DNA of 64,000 nt from Histomonas meleagridis (taxonomy: Eukaryota > Parabasalia > Tritrichomonadida > Dientamoebidae): positions 1,240,001-1,304,000 of the forward strand of contig WSYJ01000060.1 in assembly GCA_020186115.1 (NCBI GenBank), given 5' to 3'. This document shows, one piece after another, positions 27,215 to 38,038 of this stretch (position 1 is its first letter; every line of letters begins with the position of its first letter). The translations under genes were made by a program, and so were the position numbers. Under the pieces are notes generated by a model. It was not told the DNA's origin. It saw nothing but the letters and a program-made list of their open reading frames with translations, and made no database searches.

Positions 27215-29167
27215 TTATAAAGTTCTATTATATAATTGATATGAGCCAAATCCGAAACATAACTTCCAACTTTTCGTCATATCTGGTTGTTTCAAGTGGC
27301 ATTCCTCACATATATGATCATGTTCCAGCACATATTTTACATCAGGCAAAATATCCGAATTTGGTTCTTCTCTTAATTTATTAATTTCATCTCTATAGAA
27401 GTACCAATTATAATTCAACAGCCACATTAAAGTCTGTGTATGTATTAAAATTCTTCTTCCAGCGAGTACAGTTATTGGATTGAAATAATATTTTTCGGGT
27501 GTCAAAAACGTATCTTTTTTATTTGTGTTTTTAATAATGAAATCAGAAACTTTTTCATCTGATTCATCCCAAATTATTAAAGACAAATCCCAAATATTTT
27601 TAGTACCTAAAACGGAAGAAGTTACACAAGAAGAATATAATAAAACAAAAAATGTTATTATGACACCTTCTAAGTCTTCATTTTTAACCAAAGAAATTAT
27701 TTTAAATATAAAAATACAAAAAATTATCGAATTGATTAAAACAAAAGTAGGTAAAAAGAATAATATATTCATTCTATTATATTGTTGAAACATTATAAAA
27801 TTACCAATTAAAAATATAATTAAAGTTGGCAAAAATATAATTTTTTGTTTCTTGTTTAATATAAACCATGAAGAAAATAAAATAATAAAAACAAAAATTC
27901 CACAATTTTGTAACCAACAAATTATAAAAGGAAAATAAATTCCGTTTTGTTTCAAATTATTATTCCAAAAACATTCGAAACGTATTAAGTTAATATCCAT
28001 TCCAGAACTTCTTAAGTTAATTAAAGGGATTATAATTGAAATTATTAAAGAAACGAAAACATTTTTTAAGTTTTTTAATATTTTATTTCTTTTATTTTTT
28101 GTTATATTAAAAATTATTATTAAAAAATATACAAGAAAATATATTAATATCGAAAAAAATCCTTGATGCTGTAATGTTAATGAAATAGAAATTAACATTC
28201 CAATTATTATACACTCATTAAAACGTGGATTCTCATATATAACTAATAAAATGATAATAATTATATATAATATAAATGGCTCAGAACGATTTGGAATTAT
28301 AATTTGTAATAAAATGATTCCCCAATTCGTTCGATATGTTTTACCAATTTCATATACATAATCAAATGTATCATTATTAGTCATTTTATCTTTCCCAGTA
28401 AATTTGGAAATAAACCCAAATCCACTAAGATTAAAAAATAAGAAAAGAGATAAAAATGGAACAAATTTCGAATTCTCAGAAAATTCAAATGAAAAATGTA
28501 AAAAAATATAAATAAATGAAAATAATGTTATAATTATCGGGAAAATGATCGAGATACGGAGTGAAGACCCTCCAATGATGTACATGGAGGACATAAATGG
28601 CGTTAAGTATCGTGTGCGAGAACGACATTTCAAACAAACGGGATGATGAATATTGAACATATCTGGAAAACCGCTATTGCATCCATGCACAAATGAGTTA
28701 ATTAATGAGATTTCTTCAGCCATTTCTGTGGTTACTGACTATGTGTTAGTGTTTTTTTAGAAAGATTCATTAATTATTAAATAATTAATGAACTTAAAAG
28801 TACATACATAATGAAGAGTTCGTGGCTCAGGAAAATACATATGAGGAATATAAATTAATGGTATAAGGATTGAGATAAAAAAACTGATTATTGAAAAATT
28901 TGATGGTTTGGTAAATGTTAAATTTTGTTTTCTTCTTAAAAATAAATATGTAGAAATAGAACATAAAATAGCAATGTGGAAAATTAAGTGAAATATATTT
29001 GCTCCGAATATCCTTGAAAAAAATAAAAATATAAATGTTGAAAATAAAATTCCCATTGGAATTCCAATTACTGATTTAAGCCAAACATCAAATTTCTTCC
29101 TGAAAAACTTTAATACTATTTCAAATCCAAACCAGCATTGCGCAAATACCAATAAAATCCAAATCAT
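27215..29167 (-). CDS. polytopic membrane protein, two exons (27215-28738 and 28808-29167)
   Basis: Two adjacent frames join through a classical trichomonad intron to a 627-residue protein. Exon 1 (360 bp, 120 codons from an ATG) ends ...RTLHY; exon 2 (508 codons including stop) resumes in phase as SVTTEMAEEIS. The product has about twelve hydrophobic helices, a hydrophilic segment with a CLKC cysteine pair (VCLKCRSRTRYLTPF) and a soluble C-terminal domain with CEEC. The layout resembles GT-C type membrane glycosyltransferases, but I see no diagnostic catalytic motif, so the function stays open. Before joining, the downstream frame looks like a separate gene with a false internal ATG start. 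Confidence 0.8.
28739..28807 (-). other. spliceosomal intron, 69 nt
   Basis: In gene orientation it begins GTATGT and ends ACTAACACATAG, very close to the trichomonad consensus in which branch point and 3' splice site are fused (ACTAACACACAG). Both flanking exons are in phase 0 and the join keeps one long frame across an in-frame TAA inside the intron. Confidence 0.85.
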
Positions 29168-29307
29168 TCTGAAATGTTATGTGAAATTTCTTCTTCCTTA
29201 TTAAACATACAAAAAACAAGTATTTCTATTCTTAAATATGAATCACCTGATTGTTTCTAATTTTTTCTTATTTTAAAAAAATTTATCATATCTGATAAGA
29301 ACATTTT

Positions 29308-29460
29308 TTATTTCAAGTTTTTATTTACGCATCTGCTGAATGAATTAGAACCAATTGTTCGTACATCTAAAGTTATTGCTTTAATTCCAGCACATTTATA
29401 AAATGGATTAGCACTAAGTTTAAAACAATGATAAGTGAAATGATAATATTCTCTTCTCAT
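29308..29460 (-). pseudogene. BspA-type LRR fragment
   Basis: A 50-codon frame on the minus strand contains ANPFYKCAGIKAITLDVRTI followed by GSNSFSRC, one and a half LRR_5/BspA repeats. No signal peptide, further repeats or membrane anchor lie next to it. It is best read as a remnant of a larger surface-protein gene. The rest of 29168-29547 is AT-rich with nothing recognised. Confidence 0.45.
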
Positions 29461-29547
29461 TTTTGATTTTTATTCAACAGTTGTAAAAAAAAAGAATTTT
29501 TAACTTCAAAATTTTATTCATATATGTAATATTTTTATGGTTTATTA

Positions 29548-32500
29548 TCATTCCACACCTTCGTCTTCCTCTTCGAACATTTCTTCTTCCTCTTCTTCAC
29601 CTACGAAATCCTTATCATCTTCATCAGAATCCAAGTCCTCTTTTTTAATAGTCATTTGTTTACTACTGAAGATTCCACTACACACGAAACTTTTCTTGAA
29701 TGTAATAGCTACCAAATCATTTTGATCTATTTTATTGTTATCATCCAAATTAATTTCTATGAATGAGTTTCTTTTTTCTCTTCTCAACACAATCAGTTTC
29801 TTATCTTTAAACAACTCCAAACCTTTCAACTCTTTCCATGTAATATCAATATTCACATTTAACAAAAATGGAATTTCCGGATTTGAAGAAATTCTTTGGA
29901 AAGTTTCATCATAATATATAACTCTTAACAACATATTTTTCTCATTATCAAATTCTCCCACGCCGAACTGTATACCTATTTTATGTTGTACATTAACTTC
30001 ATCATCATCATTTGGTATTAAATATGGTATTCCATCACTAATATAAAACAATATGAAATCATCAGTTTCATATTGACGAGCAATTTCTTCTTTTAATTCA
30101 TTAACTTTAAATTTCTTCAAGAAGTAAAGTGGAAAACTTTTCTCAGTTTTATAGTTATTTATTATTGTTACATAAATACGTGAATAAAAACGTGTATCAT
30201 ATTCACTAACTTCATAATATAATAAATCTGTTTGATCAGATAATGTCCTAAAATTCGGAAATATATCAGAAAGTAAATAATGGAACGAAGGTCCTTCATT
30301 CCATTTATCTGGCAAGAACAAAAATATTTTATTTGGATCAACATTTAAATATTTACCAATACATTCGAGCACTTGTTTAAATGTTAAATTACAAGCTAAT
30401 TCTAATTTAAACTCTTGACCAGTATTATCAAATGATTTAAATGTCATAATTCGATTGTTTTTAACATAAGAAAAGAAATCTTTTAATGTGTCTACTTTAA
30501 TATTATCTAATAATGTAAAATGTGATTTTTCTTTTGGTGGATTAATTTTCTCGATTTTCTCATTAAATGTTCTTTTAATTGGTTCGATTAATTCTTGTGA
30601 ATTCTCTTGTGATTTAAGCTCAAAGATAAATTGTTGACATTCATTAATTGGTCCCGTAGCTATAGATCCAATTTCATCTTGACCAAAGTCATAATATGCT
30701 ATAGTTTCTAATGGTTCTAACTTTAATTTCTCGAATATTTTATTACTTAATTGTTCAATAGTTTCGCCTGGTTGAATATGTATAAAGCCTAATGGTATTA
30801 ATTCATAGCCTGGAATGAAAAATGTTACAAAGATTGGTAAATCAGTTGTGTAATCTGCATGATAAAAGAATTGTGGTATTGGTACTGGATCTGGAATGAT
30901 TTCTTTTACATATCCATGGTCAGTAACTTTTCGTATAACTAATTGATCAATTGGTATTTGTGTTTCATGTGATATAAATTCTTTAAATTCTTCACTGTTT
31001 AAGTCCTTGTTAACACGTATTGAACGTGGCGATAATTTGTCTAGTTTTCCTATCGACGTTTGTAAGACTATTGTGATTTCAGATGCACGTCTTGCTTCTG
31101 ATTCAATGATATCAATTGGTATTTCGGGTTCTTCCATTTCATCAAACTCGGGCTTAATATAAAATAAAACATATGCTGTAAAACTACGTTGTCCTTCTTC
31201 GCCAAAATTTTCTTCAATCGCTTCATGTGATTCAACATGGCGAACATTTTCATCATCAAAATTGGTCCATATGCCATCGATTTTTACAAACGCATTATAA
31301 TGACCTCCAAATACTGAACCAAAATGTGAAATAATTGAATGTAACTGATAACGGTCGCCACCAAATGTCAATGAATCAGGAAACGAAAAAGTGGAATTGA
31401 TCTTTGTAAGATTATTATTACCAAAACGGAACCGACGTAAATGAAGACAAAGGATTTGCGGATTTTCTTTAAGTTCTGAACCAACTTCTGCATCTGCTTT
31501 ACTACCATCTGGGAGTTCATATTGATCATCACCTGTTAATTTGTCAGGCTGGAAATATTGGGTTAAAGAATCTTCAAGACACTTTAATCCTTCGACTTGT
31601 AAAGATAAATCACAAAAATCTTCATCATGTGATGACTCATAATTAGCTGAAGGACATCGAATATAAGATTTCATGACGCCCTTAAATAGTTCGGATGTTT
31701 TATTATGACAAGAATCATCAAGTCGATCAAGTAATAATTTCATTAATTCTTGAACATCTTGTTGTGTAAATAGATCTTCTATCTCCCATCCAAATGATTT
31801 AGTAAGCTGACGAGTTGAAACAGGATGAGACATCATTTGCATTCTTGCAAATGTTAACTTAAGATTATTTGCAATTTCGGATTTCGGATTATCTATTGAA
31901 AAAACAATATTACGGAAAGGCTTTAAATGGAAAAGGCACTGGATTAGTGAATTAAGGTAACATGTCATACCAGAATTTCGAAGTCCAACACAATTGAAAT
32001 AATCTTTGGTCAAAAGAACATCAGGTGTAAAATGGAAGGAAAGCACTGCTGATACGTTTTCTGTGGGAATTTCTTCTGGTGAAAACAAATGAGGTCTAAG
32101 TAACACTGAATTAATTGTCTTTGAAAATGAAGCACTATGATTTGAAATAAACTTGCGAAGAGGTTCTATCTTTAATGATATATCAACATCAACATTATCT
32201 TGGGAAGTAACTGATGCAAAAATTAATGGTCCTTTAGATTCGATTTTTCCTAATTTTAATTGGAATGTATAATTTCCAATTGTGTATAAACCTACTTCAA
32301 TAACATTTGTTGATTCTTCTGTAAGTTTTGCTAATTCTGTTAACTCAATATTAATGTCATAATCACAAAATTCTATTTGCTTTTCTGGGGCCTTCATGTT
32401 TGAGTAATAGCTTTCAGATTCATTAGCAGAATCTTCATCAAATAAGTTTCCATAATAATTTTCATCAAAATCAGAATAGAATAGTTCTTCTTCTTCCTCT

Positions 32501-32568
32501 TCTTCCTGGAATAAAGCAATTGTTGAAGGTTGCTCTGAAGGTTGATTTTCTATTTTGCTTTCTTCCAT
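29548..32568 (-). CDS. USP7 (HAUSP)-type ubiquitin protease
   Basis: A 1006-residue deubiquitinase. After an acidic N-terminus, residues about 65-180 look like a MATH/TRAF-type domain. The catalytic core starts at CVGLRNSGMTCYLNS with Cys203 and includes the USP7-type run SFGWEIEDLFTQQDVQELMK. The His box is HFGSVFGGHYNAFV with WTNFDDENV. The C-terminal 500 residues form several ubiquitin-like folds as in USP7, and the protein ends in a strongly acidic tail. Unlike the protease at the start of the window, it has no zinc-ribbon insert. The family is clear; substrates are unknown. Confidence 0.92.
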   Translation of the reverse strand: MEESKIENQPSEQPSTIALFQEEEEEEELFYSDFDENYYGNLFDEDSANESESYYSNMKAPEKQIEFCDYDINIELTELAKLTEESTNVIEVGLYTIGNYTFQLKLGKIESKGPLIFASVTSQDNVDVDISLKIEPLRKFISNHSASFSKTINSVLLRPHLFSPEEIPTENVSAVLSFHFTPDVLLTKDYFNCVGLRNSGMTCYLNSLIQCLFHLKPFRNIVFSIDNPKSEIANNLKLTFARMQMMSHPVSTRQLTKSFGWEIEDLFTQQDVQELMKLLLDRLDDSCHNKTSELFKGVMKSYIRCPSANYESSHDEDFCDLSLQVEGLKCLEDSLTQYFQPDKLTGDDQYELPDGSKADAEVGSELKENPQILCLHLRRFRFGNNNLTKINSTFSFPDSLTFGGDRYQLHSIISHFGSVFGGHYNAFVKIDGIWTNFDDENVRHVESHEAIEENFGEEGQRSFTAYVLFYIKPEFDEMEEPEIPIDIIESEARRASEITIVLQTSIGKLDKLSPRSIRVNKDLNSEEFKEFISHETQIPIDQLVIRKVTDHGYVKEIIPDPVPIPQFFYHADYTTDLPIFVTFFIPGYELIPLGFIHIQPGETIEQLSNKIFEKLKLEPLETIAYYDFGQDEIGSIATGPINECQQFIFELKSQENSQELIEPIKRTFNEKIEKINPPKEKSHFTLLDNIKVDTLKDFFSYVKNNRIMTFKSFDNTGQEFKLELACNLTFKQVLECIGKYLNVDPNKIFLFLPDKWNEGPSFHYLLSDIFPNFRTLSDQTDLLYYEVSEYDTRFYSRIYVTIINNYKTEKSFPLYFLKKFKVNELKEEIARQYETDDFILFYISDGIPYLIPNDDDEVNVQHKIGIQFGVGEFDNEKNMLLRVIYYDETFQRISSNPEIPFLLNVNIDITWKELKGLELFKDKKLIVLRREKRNSFIEINLDDNNKIDQNDLVAITFKKSFVCSGIFSSKQMTIKKEDLDSDEDDKDFVGEEEEEEMFEEEDEGVE

Positions 32569-33099
32569 TTATAGGTTGATGGTCAAGTTATGACATATTT
32601 ATATTTTCTTTGAAATAAATGATGGCAATAAATTACCAATTTATAAAATTGATAAAATATCCTCATTTATTTTTAAAATATTCAAATGCATTAGAACCAA
32701 ACAAGGTAAGCAATGAAAAATGAACGAAAATAAAAAAAGAAAAATGTTTACAAAGATTAATAATTAAAATATATCTATAAATACTTCAATTTGTGAACTC
32801 AAATTGCCAAGCAACTTTGAGAAGGAAATATGCAATAATCAAACAAATGATTACTTCTAAGATTATTAACTTCCTTTGGTTCTCCTTCATTTCTTTTAAA
32901 TGACCGTTTACTTTTCTTTTATTAAAAATCTAAATCAAAATTCCATTTAACAATAAGTTATTACTAAAATGATTCTATATTCTTAACACACTGTTTTAGG
33001 AAACTTCAAAAATAACATATCAAAAAATACTAATTATTATGATAATTATATCCAAAGAGAAATAATAAAATAAAGACACCACTGCACGACGTTTACTCA
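32569..33099. other. intergenic, one possible micro-ORF
   Basis: AT-rich. A very short hydrophobic frame begins at an ATG overlapping the TRAPPC4 stop codon on the minus strand (cat at 33098-33100) but ends after 26 codons. See the separate entry for 32786-32890. Confidence 0.4.
32786..32890 (-). CDS. possible 34-residue tail-anchored-like membrane peptide
   Basis: Starts at an ATG, reads MKENQRKLIILEVIICLIIA then YFLLKVAWQFEFTN and a stop. It has one clean membrane helix after a charged segment. The frame is open for 18 codons further up, without an ATG, so it may be the last exon or remnant of a larger tail-anchored protein. Very short, so doubtful. Confidence 0.2.
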   Translation of the reverse strand: MKENQRKLIILEVIICLIIAYFLLKVAWQFEFTN

Positions 33100-33516
33100 T
33101 TAGCTGTTAATTCCATCCATTAAAGATTGCACTTCATCAACAAATTTTTGACATGAATTTGCAACAGGCATATCAAGAGTATAAAATGGATTTTTGAGCA
33201 CATAGTCTGTATACAACGCATAAATGTTATGTAATATATCTTGAGTTTTTGAGTGTTGTAAATCTGTAAATATCATGAATTTTAACCCTGTAATTGTTTG
33301 AAGGCAACTTAACTTCCAAGTTGTACATTCGAACTCAGTAAACCCGGAAGATTTTTGCACGGGAGAAATCTCAACAGAAATAGCATGAAGAGAATGAAGT
33401 GTAGCGCCGATAATAATAACTTCATCAGAGTTGAGCTGAGTTGCGCCTGGATGGTAATGTTGATAAAACACAAGACCACCACTACTATTAAGTACCATTG
33501 CGCAATACACAACCAT
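33100..33516 (-). CDS. TRAPP complex subunit 4 (Trs23/sybindin)
   Basis: A 138-residue longin-fold protein of the TRAPP tethering complex, which acts as a Rab1-type exchange factor in ER-Golgi traffic. Matches include MVLNSSGGLVFYQHY at the N-terminus, IIIGATLHSLHAISVEISPV, TWKLSCLQTITGLKFMIFTD and LKNPFYTLDMP, all at TRAPPC4 positions. It is shorter than the animal protein (about 219) because it lacks the PDZ-like insertion after the first strand, which is also missing in some other protists. Starts at an ATG; a GACCG string lies upstream. Confidence 0.92.
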   Translation of the reverse strand: MVVYCAMVLNSSGGLVFYQHYHPGATQLNSDEVIIIGATLHSLHAISVEISPVQKSSGFTEFECTTWKLSCLQTITGLKFMIFTDLQHSKTQDILHNIYALYTDYVLKNPFYTLDMPVANSCQKFVDEVQSLMDGINS

Positions 33517-33696
33517 TACAACTAAATGACGGGATTTGAGAGACTTTGTTTGACATATTCACATCAACGCAACGATTAAAGTGCATTGAATTCGGTCACA
33601 AAAAGTTCTATCGTATATGACAAATCAAAAATAACATCAAATTAATTAATTTTATGATTAAAAAAATCCCAAACAAACAACAAAACAACATTAAAT

Positions 33697-36672
33697 TTAA
33701 TTCCCCAAAATCTGGGTGAATCTTTTCTGGTATTCCGGGTCGATCCCTTTTTTCCTCCTTTGTTGTATTACATTTGCGATTGCTCTAGCAGCCATCATTG
33801 ACATTTTATCAGGAACTTTATACGCATCTACGAATACCATTAAAACTTTAATTATATCGATACCATTATCATTAATATGATCCTTAATTACAATCAATGC
33901 ATATTCTTTCATAATATTTGATTCCGAGCATATATAAAATGCTGCAGTAGGCATTAACTGTATATAATTTACAGCTTCTGGAGCATTTTTACCGATTGAA
34001 GCAATACATAAAAACGCCGGCATTCTAAACGAAGTATTTTCGGAGAACAAAAACCCGAAAAGATTTCGAATTATTCTTGTAAATTCAGGTACATTAATAA
34101 CTTTTGATACTGAAAAAATTGCAGCCATTAACGAAATTACATCAATTTCATTTGTAGCTTTTGTTAATTCTTCAGCTAATAATACGCATAACTTTGATTT
34201 CTTTAATATATTTGGTTGAAGATCCATAACTTTTAAAGCAGAACAAACTAATTCCACTTGATGACTTGCAATTAAATATGAAGCCACAGCATAAAACTCG
34301 GGAATCTTTGATAATTGTTGATAAAATTGTTGATAATCAAGTAAATGAACATAAACATTTGTCACAGTAATAGTATCATTATTAATTGGTAAATTTTGTA
34401 CTATTAATCCAGCGAATCTTGGGTTATTTACTATTTCTCCCATGAACTCAACAATTTGAGTGTTTTCATGTTCAGCAAATAACAATGATATAAACATTGG
34501 ATCAGAATGTAATGATTGATTACCTTCACAATACTTCGATAATATCATTGAAGATTCATTAAATTCTTTGATAAGTTGTCTCCAATCTTCTTTAGTTACT
34601 TCAACTTTAGCTGACGTGAAATTAAGTGTTGAAACTATAGTTTGATCAATATCAGCCTTAAGTTTTTGATCCAAGTTATTTCGTGCCCATATTAATATCC
34701 CGATTATCCCTTCTGGAATGTTTTGTATGTTATCCAAAAGTTTACGTATTAAATCTAAGAGTGAGATAATTAATTTCGTTGGTTCTGGCTTACGTAAGAA
34801 ACTTAACAATTGTAATATAAATGCTGGCGCTGAACATATGAAATCAAATCTTATTAATGAAGCTGAAATTAATACTGTTAATGCACTTCGTCGTAACTTT
34901 TGATTATTATTGGATGAATATGTTAACAATGCCTTTAATACATTAACATCAAATATTTCGGGTGAATTACATCGCTTTAAACATTTGATCAAATGTTCTT
35001 TCGTTTGTTCATTCGAATCTTCTGTTAATATTTGTGTGATTATAGTACAGCCACCATTAGATGCTATTAACTTCGCAGATTTCTTATCTGTTAATGATTC
35101 GCCCAAAAGTTTTGAGATAGAATTTCGTGATTCACTTGTTTGACATTTTCCTAATTTGTTAATTAAATTTGTGATATCTTTGTTACTTGGCGTTGCTCCT
35201 TTTGCATGCCGATGTTTTTTGTGTGTCGTCTTATGTTTGGTTTGTTTGATCTCATGTGAAAATTGTTCTTCATCTGTACCAGCAAAATGATATTTCGGAT
35301 TAACTAATAATGTGACAATCCGCGCCATTGTCGGCCGGTCTTCTGGCTGCTGGCTCCAACACTTTTGTATGAGACGTGATAAACTTGGCGGACTATCAGC
35401 CGGAATTGGTGGCCGTAAAGTTCCTCCTACAACTCCTAATGTAATCTCCGCTGGCTTCATGTTCTGGTATGGCATCCCTCCTGTTAATAGTTCCCATAAA
35501 AAGATACCATATGAATAAACATCAACTTTTTCATCATACGATGGTTTTGACATTAAAACTTCAGGCGCCATCCAATGTGCTGTCCCGATCAAGCCTGTCA
35601 TGGGTCCATCTTTATGCGTGCGGACCATACCGAAGTCACAGATCTTCGCATGATATTTGTCATCAAGGAGAACGTTAAGGCTTTTCAAATCGCGATGAAT
35701 GATGTTACGCTCATGAAGATATTTCATCCCTTGAGCAACATCATATGCTATAAGGGAACGTATGGTGGGAGTTAAGGCTGTTGGGTTTTTACGAAGGACA
35801 TCAAATAATGACCCATTTTGCATGTATTCAGTAACAATTAAAAATGGTGAATCTTCCGTATAACCAACAAAACGTAAAAGAGCATAATGATTAAGTGTTG
35901 CAAGAGTATAGATTTCTCGGCGAAATGATTCTAACTCTGGTTGCTTAAGAGCTCGTTGATGTAGAATTTTTACAGCTACAACTTCTTGAGTCGGAAGATA
36001 GACACCAAGGTTAACAAAACCTGATTGGCCTTTGCCAATTCTTTTATTGATTTGAACATCATCTCGATTGATGACTAGATTTAATTTGGGTGGTAATTCT
36101 GGAATTGGTACATCAGTGGCATCTTCTCGAGATATTTCAATCCCAAGTTTTTTGAGTGAGTTAAATCTTGCTGCTAATTGTGCTGCTGTATCTTCTCTGT
36201 TTTTAAGTGAAACTTGAATAAGAATTTGGCCTAAACGTTTCATGTCAACCATATCTTGGGAATTTAATTCTTGTTCAGAAATTTTGAAACATTGAGCAAC
36301 TTGTGGAAGTTCTAGTTGATTAAATGCTGAAACAGCAGCATCTCGTAAAGCTTTAATTTCCATTTTTGGAGCTGATACATCTGTTGGAAGAATAAATGTA
36401 AGACAAGATTCACGTGTACATTGATTAAAAAGTTCTTGGAATTGATCTAAAACAGAAATAACAGATACTACAGCTTTATTTATTGTGCTGTTCATTTTAG
36501 GTTGATTTGGACGTGTTAAACATTCACGAATTATAGGTGTGATTTTCTTGAGAACAAACAAGCAACTGTTTATTTTGGAACAATGAATATAAGCCGAAAA
36601 TTGTTTCTTTTCTATGTTTTCTATTTTTTCTAAAATTCCCATGATCTTTCCCTCATAAGAGTTTTGATTCAT
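33697..36672 (-). CDS. TKL-type protein kinase with C-terminal armadillo-like solenoid
   Basis: A 991-residue protein. A helical N-terminal region (1-200) is followed by a kinase domain at about 205-465: Gly loop GKGQSGFVNLG, Lys235 in VAVKIL, HRDLKSLNVLL, CDFGMVRT, GTAHWMAPEVL and CWSQQPEDRPTM, all intact. The rest is paired helices like an armadillo or HEAT array. This architecture is common among trichomonad TKL kinases. I start at ATG 36672 (MNQNSYEG), because the frame extends seven codons further only to a TTG. Expected to be an active Ser/Thr kinase; upstream signals are unknown. Confidence 0.92.
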   Translation of the reverse strand: MNQNSYEGKIMGILEKIENIEKKQFSAYIHCSKINSCLFVLKKITPIIRECLTRPNQPKMNSTINKAVVSVISVLDQFQELFNQCTRESCLTFILPTDVSAPKMEIKALRDAAVSAFNQLELPQVAQCFKISEQELNSQDMVDMKRLGQILIQVSLKNREDTAAQLAARFNSLKKLGIEISREDATDVPIPELPPKLNLVINRDDVQINKRIGKGQSGFVNLGVYLPTQEVVAVKILHQRALKQPELESFRREIYTLATLNHYALLRFVGYTEDSPFLIVTEYMQNGSLFDVLRKNPTALTPTIRSLIAYDVAQGMKYLHERNIIHRDLKSLNVLLDDKYHAKICDFGMVRTHKDGPMTGLIGTAHWMAPEVLMSKPSYDEKVDVYSYGIFLWELLTGGMPYQNMKPAEITLGVVGGTLRPPIPADSPPSLSRLIQKCWSQQPEDRPTMARIVTLLVNPKYHFAGTDEEQFSHEIKQTKHKTTHKKHRHAKGATPSNKDITNLINKLGKCQTSESRNSISKLLGESLTDKKSAKLIASNGGCTIITQILTEDSNEQTKEHLIKCLKRCNSPEIFDVNVLKALLTYSSNNNQKLRRSALTVLISASLIRFDFICSAPAFILQLLSFLRKPEPTKLIISLLDLIRKLLDNIQNIPEGIIGILIWARNNLDQKLKADIDQTIVSTLNFTSAKVEVTKEDWRQLIKEFNESSMILSKYCEGNQSLHSDPMFISLLFAEHENTQIVEFMGEIVNNPRFAGLIVQNLPINNDTITVTNVYVHLLDYQQFYQQLSKIPEFYAVASYLIASHQVELVCSALKVMDLQPNILKKSKLCVLLAEELTKATNEIDVISLMAAIFSVSKVINVPEFTRIIRNLFGFLFSENTSFRMPAFLCIASIGKNAPEAVNYIQLMPTAAFYICSESNIMKEYALIVIKDHINDNGIDIIKVLMVFVDAYKVPDKMSMMAARAIANVIQQRRKKGIDPEYQKRFTQILGN

Positions 36673-36859
36673 TGCTTTTTGGAAAAGTGTCAATCATAGT
36701 TCGTTTTCAATTCAATTTTTGAAATAATTCAAACAAACCAGTTCAATTTAGAACAGCAACAATTAACGAATTAACAAAATAAAATAAACTTTCTGATATA
36801 TCATTTTATTAATAAATTTATTATCAAAGATCGAATATTAGTTTTGTTTGTCATATGTT

Positions 36860-37675
36860 CTACTTGTCAAGAGAATTGGATTTTAATTCAATGTTTTCTT
36901 CTTGATATAATATTTTGATGTTTTGACTATTCGTAAATTCTGTTATTGGATAAGCAGATGGTGAACGGAATAAAATTGTTAATTTATAACAGTATGAAAA
37001 AGCATTATTTGAAATGAATTTAATTGAATTGGTTATTATTACTTTTTCCAATTTCATGCAATTAGAAAATGCATAACTATTAATACATTCTAAATATGGA
37101 GGCAAATATAAAATTTTTAATTGTCGACAATTATAAAACGAATCATTTCCAATGGAAATCAAAGAATTAGGAAGATTTATTTTTCTTAGCTTAATGCAAT
37201 ATGAAAAGGCACCATCTTTAATTTCTCTAACTTCTTTGTTTAAGTGAATATATGTTAAATTTGTGCATTCAGAAAAAGAATATATTCCAATACTTTTAAT
37301 TCCTGATGGAATTCTTACAGAATATAAGCTTATGCACCCAAAGAAGACATAATCATCAATCTCTTTCAATGATGAAGGTATATTGATTTTTTTTAGATTT
37401 ATACAATCAAAGAAGGCATAACTATTAATTTTCTGAATTGAGTTCGGCAAATTTACAATTTTCAAATTCAGACAAGATGAAAATGCAAAAGAATCAATTA
37501 TTTGAACAGAAGAAGGGATATTTATAATTGATAAATTTGAAAAACCTTTAAATGATTTTTCTTCAATTGACTTAACTAAAGCTTGAATAGACGATATCTT
37601 AATTGCATAAAAACATTTTTCATCTTCCTTTTCTTTATCTAAGCAATCAGGATATAATATATGTGTTTCAAACAT
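36860..37675 (-). CDS. short BspA-like LRR protein, no membrane anchor
   Basis: A 271-residue protein of about nine LRR_5/BspA repeats (for example IDSFAFSSCLNLKIVNLPNS, INSYAFFDCINLKKINIPSS). It has no signal peptide and no C-terminal membrane helix. Before the repeats there is a short charged segment with KEKEDEKCFYAIK. It is either a cytosolic LRR protein, as occurs among trichomonads, or a truncated surface protein. Starts at an ATG. Confidence 0.85.
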   Translation of the reverse strand: MFETHILYPDCLDKEKEDEKCFYAIKISSIQALVKSIEEKSFKGFSNLSIINIPSSVQIIDSFAFSSCLNLKIVNLPNSIQKINSYAFFDCINLKKINIPSSLKEIDDYVFFGCISLYSVRIPSGIKSIGIYSFSECTNLTYIHLNKEVREIKDGAFSYCIKLRKINLPNSLISIGNDSFYNCRQLKILYLPPYLECINSYAFSNCMKLEKVIITNSIKFISNNAFSYCYKLTILFRSPSAYPITEFTNSQNIKILYQEENIELKSNSLDK

Positions 37676-38038
37676 ATTACAAAAAGGTTTAAAATATTCA
37701 TGTATAAAAATTATTTATGCAAAACTTATCTATTTTAACCATCTGATTTCTTTTTGGCTTTTTCCGAACAAACGTTTATCTTGTTTTTGAGTACACTTTT
37801 GATAAACGAAATAATAATTTATTTTTACTGCTCCTTATAAATATAATGAAAAGATACAAATTTAATATAATATTTAATGCTATTTTGTTAATTACATTTA
37901 TGCTATTGTAACTAAAATTAAAATGTATTCATGAAGATATTTTAATTTTTAAAATCCCGGTTCTTCTTCAATTATCTGTTTCCACTGAAAATTTCCATTT
38001 GCCTCTATCAAAAAGTTCACCTTTTACCCCATCTTTCA
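37676..38038. other. divergent intergenic region
   Basis: Separates the short LRR gene from the beta-helix gene. CGGTT at 37958-37962 lies about 77 bases before the downstream ATG. The downstream frame is open without an ATG back to 37946. Confidence 0.35.
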
